From: an uncultured Eubacterium sp.
Lineage (GTDB): Bacteria > Bacillota_A > Clostridia > Lachnospirales > Lachnospiraceae
Reading direction: 5' to 3'
Assembly (NCBI GenBank): GCA_948560485.1
Contig: CAOXUF010000030.1
Span: 2,657 to 13,489 of the forward strand
DNA: 10,833 nt
Position 1 is the stretch's first letter. Each line of letters opens with the position of its first letter. This document shows, piece by piece, positions 1 through 5,337 of the stretch. The position numbers and the translations under genes are program-made. The notes beneath the pieces are model-generated. The model did not search any database. It was not told where the DNA came from and saw nothing but the letters and a program-made list of their open reading frames with translations.

Positions 1-2064
1 CTTTGGCACATTCTCGTATTCCATCATCTTTTCTTGAAAAACTTCAACAAAAGCTTTTACTTCTGGCGTCATATCGCAGTTACGGAACCCCCTGCACTGT
101 ATAGCTCTCCCATGCCATTCCAATGTGTAATATGGTTTCTCTGGTGCTGCCTTCTGTCGGATAAAGAAAATCATTGTTTCGCCATTTTTTACCTTTTCCA
201 TGTATGTACCAACACAATGATGAAGCGATTCCCCTTCTTTCTTTAGTTCTTCTAGCTTGTTTGGTAGTCTGATGAATAATCCATCAATATGGAGATTCAT
301 AGCCTCCACTTCTGTTGTTTTTTCCCTAAATTTTTTAAGAATACGATTGAACCTTTTTGTATCTTCTCTGACTTGCTTATCCTTAAATTTCATATACTGT
401 TTTGACATTTCATCATGTGCCTTTATAAAATTCTTAGGAAATAAATTAAACTCATTTTGCATATCATAGCCCATTTTTTCAAGCCATCCCGTATAATCAA
501 AGTAATCATGTACATATACTATCTTCTGTTCACTGATATATCTGAGTAATTTATGTAATGTGGTATAACACATAAGGTCAATATAATTTTTATATGAATC
601 CACATATCCAACGTCTTGTATCCAGCGCAATTCTTCGAAGTCACTCCATTTTAAATCTGGTTTGTATCTTAATATTTCCAAATCTTTTAATCTTGGATCT
701 CCGACCTTACGAAGCATGTTGTACTGATTCTTGTTAATACCAAGAGTCCCAAGTATACTGTTCTGCCCCTCATTCAGATTTACATGGACACTCTGGCGGT
801 CTTCAAGAAAATCCCTGGTCATTCTGTAAAACCCAACTTTCATCAACTGCTCTATAAATGGATACTTTCTGTATGAACTAAAATAATTATCAATAAACCA
901 TGGCGAATTGAAATAATGTTCGTCATTAGCAACATTCTCGATAAAAATATCTGGAACACTGTATTTCATACATGTGCCTGCAACGGTTTCTTGCAGATTA
1001 GCGTTGTACATGACTACACTTCTCGGAGCAACCGTTTCTGCCGGAGGATACCACGAAGAGCCTCTGTCCCGGTAATAACACCACCGCATATTTTTGGTTG
1101 TCTTATAGTTCGCCCACATATAATCTGTTGTCTTGTCAGTCCCATGTACTGTCCGGTATCCTTCATGAGTAGTTATTTTGGGATTGTGAAAATCAATCCG
1201 AAAATCCTTTATATGAGAAAAATATCTTGTCAAAACTTCCTCTTTATATGGCTGAACTAATAAACTCCATTTCACCAAAACCAACTTCTGCCTGCCCATG
1301 CCTTCACTTTTAGCTAAAAGAAATTTATTGCAATATGGACAACGAACTGTTCTATTGTGTTTTACATCATCCTGATTATTCCAAATACCTATTATTTCAT
1401 GCCGCAAGTGCTTATTTTCCAGAATGAATGTTTTTTTGCAACTGGTGCAGAAAGCTCTCTTTTTCTTGGTGTCATAGAAAATATAATTCTCATCCTTGAA
1501 CACTTTTTCCTCAATGAATGTTTGAAAATCTTCTGGCAGTTCTCCGAATTTGTCCATGTCAGCATCAATGACATTTGTTTCTTTCTCATGTTTCTTCATC
1601 AGCCGGGCATCTTTAACATTCTGCTGGTATTGGTCGAAAAGGATAAAGGCTACTTTCTCCTTATACTCCACGTTGTTGTGATTCCATCTGCGAAGCGTGT
1701 TTTCAACTCTTTTGGCATCCATGTCTGTCAGAAATTCCAACTGATGGTAATTCCACCAGTATTCACACCATCCGCTATCTTTACATATCAGATACAGCAA
1801 TGCTCCTGTTCTCCATTTGTTACAACCAGTCTCAAATGTTATATAATCGTTTCTCTGGCAAAACACCCTGAATAGCAAGGAGATGTCCTTTTTGTTCTTT
1901 CCTCTTACCTGATACACATTAAGAACCAGAGTTTCTTCTGCCTCAACTCTTTTTTTTTGGGATATGATAACTCCACGAATATTCTTATCCTCTATCATAA
2001 CCCTGTGAATCTGGCTGATGTCCACCTTAGGAATTGGTATTGCTTTCAATGCTTTTTTTATCAT
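1..2064 (-). CDS. PcfJ-like protein (3' end beyond window)
   Basis: An uninterrupted minus-strand frame of 688 codons starts at ATG 2064 and reaches position 1 without a stop, so the C-terminus is missing. A strong AGGAGG site lies just upstream and overlaps the TAG stop of the PcfK-like gene, which suggests translational coupling. A zinc-ribbon pattern is visible: C206-T-S-C209 and C242-P-Y-C245. Near residues 614-621 is LHHCVGTY, followed by METMIFFIR-like and YYTLEW stretches; this is the hallmark of the PcfJ family named after a gene of the Enterococcus pheromone plasmid pCF10. The biochemical role of the family is not known to me. PcfJ and PcfK genes commonly sit together in plasmids, integrative elements and prophages of Firmicutes. 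The HHC motif could be a catalytic or metal-binding site, but that is inference. At 688 or more residues it is near full length. Confidence 0.85.
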   Translation of the reverse strand, partial: MIKKALKAIPIPKVDISQIHRVMIEDKNIRGVIISQKKRVEAEETLVLNVYQVRGKNKKDISLLFRVFCQRNDYITFETGCNKWRTGALLYLICKDSGWCEYWWNYHQLEFLTDMDAKRVENTLRRWNHNNVEYKEKVAFILFDQYQQNVKDARLMKKHEKETNVIDADMDKFGELPEDFQTFIEEKVFKDENYIFYDTKKKRAFCTSCKKTFILENKHLRHEIIGIWNNQDDVKHNRTVRCPYCNKFLLAKSEGMGRQKLVLVKWSLLVQPYKEEVLTRYFSHIKDFRIDFHNPKITTHEGYRTVHGTDKTTDYMWANYKTTKNMRWCYYRDRGSSWYPPAETVAPRSVVMYNANLQETVAGTCMKYSVPDIFIENVANDEHYFNSPWFIDNYFSSYRKYPFIEQLMKVGFYRMTRDFLEDRQSVHVNLNEGQNSILGTLGINKNQYNMLRKVGDPRLKDLEILRYKPDLKWSDFEELRWIQDVGYVDSYKNYIDLMCYTTLHKLLRYISEQKIVYVHDYFDYTGWLEKMGYDMQNEFNLFPKNFIKAHDEMSKQYMKFKDKQVREDTKRFNRILKKFREKTTEVEAMNLHIDGLFIRLPNKLEELKKEGESLHHCVGTYMEKVKNGETMIFFIRQKAAPEKPYYTLEWHGRAIQCRGFRNCDMTPEVKAFVEVFQEKMMEYENVPK

Positions 2065-2076
2065 TCACACCGCCTC

Positions 2077-2673
2077 CTACATGCCCATCATGGAAAACAT
2101 ATCCATTTGACCTTCCAAATCTGCATTGTTTCTTCTGATTCGCTTTTTTTCTGCCTTATCTACAAGAATAGGAGAGCTTTGTTTTTCCTGTACTGCCTTA
2201 TTTTCAGTTTTAGGATTACCCATACTTTCTTTTGCTTTGGCTGCCCGTTCTTCTGCCTTCTTCTTTGCTTCCTCTGCTTTTTTGACTTTTTCATCTTCTT
2301 CTGCTTTATCATCTTTGTGATAATAATCTTCAGCCCACTCATAAACCACTTCATCACGAATAACAGCACAATTTCCAGTTGCCTGCTTCCTAGCAAGAGA
2401 ATATATATAATCCAAACATTTTTCCCAAGTCTTATGCCTCTGCAAAATATCCTCTGATAAACCTTTGTTTCCTTCACATTGTCCCAGAAGATATTTGATA
2501 ACTGGAGCTGCAAACAACTTATTCTTGGCATTTTTTAATTCATTTTCAAGCTTTTTCTTCGCTTCTTCTTGTACATCCGAAGTATTTTCAGAATCCTCTG
2601 TCTGTGCTTCACAAACCAATGCTTTCTTGCTTTCTTCTGGCAAATCATTGCCTTTAATTTTACTGATTTCCAT
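2077..2673 (-). CDS. PcfK-like protein
   Basis: The product has 198 residues from ATG 2673. That start is chosen because a CAGGAGG site precedes it by a few bases; the longer frame from 2754 has no such site and lies deep inside the preceding gene. Even so, the start overlaps the end of the methylase-like gene by 14 bp. The conserved core (about residues 54-119) reads AAPVIKYLLGQCE, then HKTWEKCLDYIYSLARKQATGNCA, then DEVVYEWAEDYYH. I recognise this as the PcfK-like family, usually encoded beside PcfJ as here. Residues 120-150 are a Lys/Glu/Ala-rich, probably helical or coiled-coil segment. The tail ends in GQMDMFSMMGM, and QMDMF resembles a beta-sliding-clamp binding pentapeptide (QL[SD]LF). 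No enzymatic motif is visible and the function is unknown. Confidence 0.8.
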   Translation of the reverse strand: MEISKIKGNDLPEESKKALVCEAQTEDSENTSDVQEEAKKKLENELKNAKNKLFAAPVIKYLLGQCEGNKGLSEDILQRHKTWEKCLDYIYSLARKQATGNCAVIRDEVVYEWAEDYYHKDDKAEEDEKVKKAEEAKKKAEERAAKAKESMGNPKTENKAVQEKQSSPILVDKAEKKRIRRNNADLEGQMDMFSMMGM

Positions 2674-3493
2674 ATTCAACCTCCTGTTCTTTGAAATCGA
2701 AAACCATAAAGTAACGCTCCTTTTCCACTGTTTTTTGAGTGGTTCCGGTTCCACTGATATTTTTCAAAAGGCTGTATGCCCTTCTGAAATGCCATACGTC
2801 GCTAAAATAAATTGGCGTATACCAAAATTCCTGTCCCTCTTTCTCTAGGGGCATAAGTGGTGATCCCACTATTGGATTTGTCATCGTATTTGCAATAACA
2901 ATATATCCAGGACACCCTAGAAGAGATAGTTGTATATAAGCCATCATGCCAACCACTCGATCAATATCCTGTCCAACAAAAAGTACATGATTGTGATAAT
3001 ACACATTTTGGCGCCGTAATGTATGGACTGCTGCTATCATCATGCCTCCACCGCCTATACATGGATCACATATAGAAATCCAACCATCTTTATCAATCGC
3101 TTTCTGACAGTTCCCCATTGTCATTTCAGACATAAGCTGGCAAATATGATATGGTGTAAAAAACTGTCCTTTCCAATGGTTCCCCAGTTCCAATGCCATG
3201 TACAGCTCACCAAGGAAGTCCTGCTCTGGATTTGCTTCCAATGCTTCCACCAGAATAGCGAATAATTGTGCTGGTTTTTCTACGCCACCCAGACGTTTTA
3301 TGCACTCTGCATATTCCTTTTCGCGGCTCTCATGCCGCTTTGGTGACTTATCCACGGCATTTGCTATTGAACAGGCCATAACCGTAATCACATCAGCCCA
3401 AACCTCCCACGGCTGGCGCGAATAACATAACTCTCGAATGATTTTTACAAATTCCCCTTTACTCCCCTGAAAACTTCTTTGTGCATGCCTCAA
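2660..3493 (-). CDS. N6-adenine methylase-like protein, apparently lacking motif IV
   Basis: The product has 277 residues. It starts at TTG 3493, placed 6 bases after an AGAGGTG ribosome site. The ATG at 3497 is in another frame, is too close to that site, and opens only a 12-codon frame. The fold matches type I restriction M-subunit-like methylases: GQFFTPYHICQLM (about 109-121) is the usual helix before the SAM site, DPCIGGGG (143-150) is motif I, and GQDIDRVVGMMAYIQLSLLG (174-193) is the acidic-loop region. After it, where an (N/D)PP(Y/F) catalytic motif IV should follow, I see only ANTMTNP (201-207) and no NPPY. The protein is also far shorter than M subunits (roughly 500 residues) and has no target-recognition partner nearby. 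It may bind SAM without methylating DNA, or act in a way I cannot predict. It is first in the left block and appears to be driven by the promoter at 3544-3572. Confidence 0.75.
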   Translation of the reverse strand: MRHAQRSFQGSKGEFVKIIRELCYSRQPWEVWADVITVMACSIANAVDKSPKRHESREKEYAECIKRLGGVEKPAQLFAILVEALEANPEQDFLGELYMALELGNHWKGQFFTPYHICQLMSEMTMGNCQKAIDKDGWISICDPCIGGGGMMIAAVHTLRRQNVYYHNHVLFVGQDIDRVVGMMAYIQLSLLGCPGYIVIANTMTNPIVGSPLMPLEKEGQEFWYTPIYFSDVWHFRRAYSLLKNISGTGTTQKTVEKERYFMVFDFKEQEVEYGNQ

Positions 3494-3543
3494 TCATTTC
3501 ACCTCTATAAATCTATTATTTAGATATTTTATCTATATTTTAG

Positions 3544-3572
3544 ATATTACACTATCAGAGTTAATATGTCAA
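3544..3572 (-). promoter_or_regulatory. Sigma-A-type promoter for the methylase-PcfK-PcfJ block
   Basis: Read on the minus strand, a perfect -35 TTGACA (3567-3572) is followed by a 17-bp spacer and the -10-like TAATAT (3544-3549). Transcription should begin near 3537, giving a leader of roughly 43 bases before the TTG start at 3493. The -10 overlaps the second copy of the 18-bp operator, so occupancy there should block RNA polymerase. Confidence 0.65.
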
Positions 3573-3598
3573 CAAAAAATCTAAAATTTAGATATTAT
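3569..3598 (+). promoter_or_regulatory. Candidate promoter of the XRE gene
   Basis: On the plus strand TATTAT (3593-3598) is a good -10 match, with a weak -35 TCAACA (3569-3574) 18 bp upstream. It overlaps the third operator copy, which would allow the XRE protein to control its own synthesis. The leader would be about 40 bases. The -35 is poor and the whole region is AT-rich, so this is a weak call. Confidence 0.3.
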
Positions 3599-3621
3599 AT
3601 TGATTTTTTATTTTTTTCGTG

Positions 3622-3658
3622 ATAAGATAACTCCTGAGGTGATAATATGGTATCTTAT
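3622..3658 (+). promoter_or_regulatory. Hairpin enclosing the XRE ribosome site and start codon
   Basis: ATAAGATA (3622-3629) is complementary to TATCTTAT (3651-3658). The 21-base loop holds the CTGAGGTG ribosome site and the ATG at 3647. The stem is 8 bp but almost all A-U, so it is weak. It could dampen translation of the regulator. Confidence 0.25.
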
Positions 3659-3847
3659 GACAAACTTTGGAAACTGCTAATAGACAAGCATATGTCCAAA
3701 ACAGAACTTCGGATTAATGCTGGTTTAACAACTTCTGCCCTAGCACAACTTGGCAAAAATGAATATGTGTCACTTAAAACTATTGAGAAAATATGTTCTG
3801 TATTAGATTGTGACATAATTGATGTAGTGGAACTGAGGAAGAATTAA
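3647..3847 (+). CDS. XRE/Cro-type transcriptional regulator (66 aa)
   Basis: This is the only plus-strand gene I support. ATG 3647 follows a CTGAGGTG ribosome site. The 66-residue product is a single helix-turn-helix domain: KLWKLLIDKHMSKTELRINA (about 6-25) covers the first two helices, GLTTSALAQLGKNEYVSLKT (26-45) the recognition helix and turn, and EKICSVLDCDIIDVVEL closes the domain. It matches the small Cro/CI-like (YozG-type) regulators common in clostridial mobile elements. There is no extra dimerisation or peptidase domain, so an induction mechanism such as RecA-stimulated cleavage is not visible. It sits inverted between the two minus-strand blocks, facing the triple operator, and probably represses the left block and itself. 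Its TAA stop lies in the loop of a terminator hairpin. Confidence 0.85.
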   Translation: MVSYDKLWKLLIDKHMSKTELRINAGLTTSALAQLGKNEYVSLKTIEKICSVLDCDIIDVVELRKN

Positions 3848-3861
3848 CTTCCTCAGCTTTT
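3833..3861 (+). terminator. Intrinsic terminator after the XRE gene
   Basis: A perfect 9-bp stem, CTGAGGAAG (3833-3841) with CTTCCTCAG (3848-3856), has a 6-base loop AATTAA that contains the last bases of the stop codon. It is followed by CTTTTCT, so the U-tract is short and termination may be partial. On the minus strand the same hairpin is followed by mixed sequence, not a T-run. Leftward transcripts from the helicase-loader side may therefore read through and run antisense to the XRE gene. Confidence 0.6.
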
Positions 3862-4491
3862 CTACGCCCTTTTTCCAGTTCCCATTGACTGATAAAGCTT
3901 TTCCAAAAGTTTACTGATGTGTCCTGGGTCTGCCCTTTCCACACTTTCGGGCACCTGATTTTCTTTGCCCTCAATTTTGAGGATAGGCAGTGTATGACTT
4001 TCAATTATCCGCGTTCTTTCATTTTGCACAAATTCTGGAAGTTGTGTCTGCCTCTTTTCTTCCTTCACCATTTCTTCATACATTCGCTGAAAGTGCGCCC
4101 GGTCAGCTACTAAATTCTCACTGTTGCACAAATTTTGGAACCCCATCCGGCGAACAGCCGCCTTTGTCATTCGATTCATTGAAGACAAAGCTTCTTCTTC
4201 CTGGTAGCGACCATACTTCTGAATCGCTCTTTGTACTTCTTCCCATGCTTCTCCCCAATCAGTCACCATCGGAGATAACCTGGCTGCACACTTTTCCCGA
4301 ATTTCCGCAATACTTGGCGGAAATATAGATGTGCTAATATGCTCCCATACCGCATTCTCAACCACAAAAAAATCTATATCCATCAATGCCCGGTACCAGA
4401 CCTTCATGGTATATTTATCTGGCAGCACGTTGGAATTGGGATAGGCTGCTTTTATCGCCAGCGCAACTGTTTCAAACTCCTGATCAGTCAC
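3862..4491 (-). CDS. Phage replicative helicase loader, G39P-like
   Basis: The product has 209 residues. GTG 4491 is the start: it overlaps the TGA stop of the organizer gene as GTGA, with AGGGGGTGG upstream, and the nearby ATG opens only three codons. The N-terminal 70 residues follow the helicase loader/inhibitor pattern of SPP1 G39P: an N-terminal helix and AAYP (15-18), VWYRALMDIDFFVVENAVWEHI (31-52), then the diagnostic FPPSIAEIRE (57-66). The middle part (79-141) has W-E-E-V-Q-R-A-I-Q-K-Y-G and MGFQNLCNSEN...RAHFQRMYEEM, typical of these phage loaders. Known members bind the host-type replicative helicase and deliver it to the origin bound by the organizer protein. The gene order organizer-loader, with coupled translation, supports this role. 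No ATPase motif is visible, so it is not a DnaC/DnaI-type loader. Confidence 0.75.
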   Translation of the reverse strand: MTDQEFETVALAIKAAYPNSNVLPDKYTMKVWYRALMDIDFFVVENAVWEHISTSIFPPSIAEIREKCAARLSPMVTDWGEAWEEVQRAIQKYGRYQEEEALSSMNRMTKAAVRRMGFQNLCNSENLVADRAHFQRMYEEMVKEEKRQTQLPEFVQNERTRIIESHTLPILKIEGKENQVPESVERADPGHISKLLEKLYQSMGTGKRA

Positions 4492-5291
4492 TCATTCCAC
4501 CCCCTAATTGATTCTGCGTATTGCTCTGTAGTCATATTCCGGGCATTGTAACCGACAGCTTTTTTTCCTCCCTTGTCCTGCTCTCTCGCCAGCCAGGAGT
4601 TTATAAATCTGCCAATGCCTCGCTTGGTTTTCCGTTTTGTTGGATTTGTCATGAGCCACCCTTTCATACCCCTCATTGCTTGCAATATATCCACTGCTGG
4701 ATACAGTTCAGCAAATAAATCAATATCACACTGAAAAATCAAATATTCTGCTCCTGTATTCAGAGGGAGCGTTATGATGGGTGGTTCTTCTGGCTCGGAG
4801 CTTAGCTCCGGGCAAATATCTTTTTCTTTCTCTTTATTTGTGTCTTTTTCTATCTCTTTCTCTATATCTATATCTGTGTTACCATTTTGTAACAATGACG
4901 TTACACCTGTGTTACTTTGTAACGCTTTTTTCTCTCTATACCGTCTTACCCTGCCTGCAGATTCACTCTCTGATCCAACCATTTCCTCACACTGAAGAAG
5001 CAAAAATTCGTCTTCACCTATCACACGAATTAAACCTTGATGTTCTAAAAATGATAATGTCACTTTCACATTTTCTGTGTCTTCATCAAGTTCCAACGCT
5101 AATTCCTCTGGAAAAGTATCTTCTACTCCTTCAAAAAACAACCGATTGCCTTGCCTTACTGCAACCAATAACATTTTGAGATAAATAATGGTATATGTAT
5201 CGCCTCCTGCAATTTTTCTTAGTTTTTTGATTGCTTTTTGCTTGAAAAACCCTTCTTTGAGCTGAATCCAGTAATATCTTTTTTCTGCCAA
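4488..5291 (-). CDS. Phage replisome organizer (replication initiator)
   Basis: The product has 267 residues. The start is TTG 5291, seven bases after a perfect AGGAGGT. The N-terminus (KRYYWIQLKEGFFKQKAIKKLRKIAGGDTY, then IYLKMLL and FLEHQGLIRV, to about residue 102) is the winged-helix domain of phage replisome organizers. A variable charged linker follows (about 105-175), with Asp/Glu/Lys-rich residues 139-158. The C-terminal part (192-237) has ELYPAVDILQAMRGMKGWL, NPTKRKTKRGIGRFINSWL, a tail shared by many phage initiators and related to DnaD-type partners. Members bind the phage origin and recruit the helicase through a loader, here encoded immediately downstream. In several phages the origin lies inside this gene; the linker-coding DNA here carries a phased repeat array that fits this. 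A 46-base gap with alternative hairpins separates it from the nuclease gene. Confidence 0.8.
   Translation of the reverse strand: MAEKRYYWIQLKEGFFKQKAIKKLRKIAGGDTYTIIYLKMLLVAVRQGNRLFFEGVEDTFPEELALELDEDTENVKVTLSFLEHQGLIRVIGEDEFLLLQCEEMVGSESESAGRVRRYREKKALQSNTGVTSLLQNGNTDIDIEKEIEKDTNKEKEKDICPELSSEPEEPPIITLPLNTGAEYLIFQCDIDLFAELYPAVDILQAMRGMKGWLMTNPTKRKTKRGIGRFINSWLAREQDKGGKKAVGYNARNMTTEQYAESIRGWNE
4819..4876. other. Pyrimidine-rich tract beside the repeat array
   Basis: The plus strand here is nearly all T and C (about eight purines in 57 bases), ending in CTATATCTATATCT directly beside the phased GTTAC sites. It encodes the Lys/Glu-rich linker of the organizer on the other strand, and that alone could explain the purine bias. 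Next to an iteron-like array it could also serve as a DNA unwinding element. Confidence 0.35.
4878..4923. repeat. Phased GTTAC/GTAAC array, candidate replication origin
   Basis: Five pentamers lie at 4878-4882 (GTTAC), 4889-4893 (GTAAC), 4900-4904 (GTTAC), 4911-4915 (GTTAC) and 4919-4923 (GTAAC). The two forms are reverse complements of one another. Start-to-start spacings are 11, 11, 11 and 8 bp, so four sites lie on one face of the helix. Most copies extend to YGTTAC, often with A after. The period is not a multiple of three and the encoded peptide (organizer residues 123-138) has no repeat, so this is a DNA-level pattern. Its place in the linker-coding part of a replisome organizer gene, like origins known in other phages, suggests binding sites for the organizer protein. 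The function is inferred. Confidence 0.5.
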
Positions 5292-5309
5292 TACAATTAC
5301 CTCCTGCCT

Positions 5310-5337
5310 GGAAGGGGGATAACCTTCCGATTATCCC
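5310..5337 (-). other. Mutually exclusive hairpins between nuclease and organizer genes
   Basis: In the transcript, GGGATAA (5331-5337) pairs with TTATCCC (5316-5322) around an 8-base loop. The GGAAGG in that loop can instead pair with CCTTCC (5310-5315) around TTATCCC. The two stems (7 and 6 bp) share bases and cannot form as simple hairpins together. The second ends four bases before the AGGAGGT of the organizer. There is no U-run, so this is not a terminator. It could adjust translation of the organizer or mark an RNA-processing site. Confidence 0.35.

Larger units (their letters stand above)
3511..3598. promoter_or_regulatory. Three-copy operator array, ATCTAnnnTTTAGATATT
   Basis: Three copies of an 18-bp sequence agree at 15 positions: 3511-3528, 3531-3548 and 3579-3596. 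The first 15 bp of each are a dyad, ATCTA-N5-TAGAT; in the third copy the arms extend to 7 bp (ATCTAAA-A-TTTAGAT). Copies one and two start exactly 20 bp apart, about two helical turns, and copy three starts 48 bp further on. Copy two overlaps the -10 of the minus-strand promoter, copy one covers the region just past its likely start, and copy three lies upstream of its -35, over the presumed promoter of the divergent XRE gene. This is the layout of a repressor-controlled divergent switch. The XRE protein encoded next door is the obvious binder, but a regulator elsewhere in the element is possible. Confidence 0.7.

Noticed and set aside
1357..1875. A 172-codon plus-strand frame, and other plus-strand frames across 34-1260.
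   Set aside because: They lie antisense to the continuous 688-codon PcfJ-like frame, have no recognisable domain, and are rich in hydrophobic and aromatic residues as expected from reading Lys/Glu-rich genes backwards.
2160..2531. A 123-codon minus-strand frame with a highly basic product.
   Set aside because: It is an out-of-frame reading of the PcfK-like gene, whose own frame has family similarity and a good ribosome site.
2674..2754. An N-terminal extension of the PcfK-like protein to ATG 2754.
   Set aside because: ATG 2673 has a CAGGAGG site at proper distance; the extension lies wholly inside the methylase-like gene and has no ribosome site.
3348..3356. TTATCCACG, one base off a DnaA box.
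   Set aside because: It is a single copy inside a coding region, with no AT-rich melting region or companion boxes; chance is a sufficient explanation.
4878..4923. A CRISPR-like or tandem coding repeat explanation for the phased array.
   Set aside because: The units are only 5-6 bp in alternating orientation with no spacers of CRISPR size, and the encoded peptide is not repetitive.
4774..5179. Plus-strand frames with Ser/Phe/Leu-rich products resembling membrane proteins.
   Set aside because: They are antisense readings of the Lys/Glu-rich linker of the organizer gene and its pyrimidine-rich strand.
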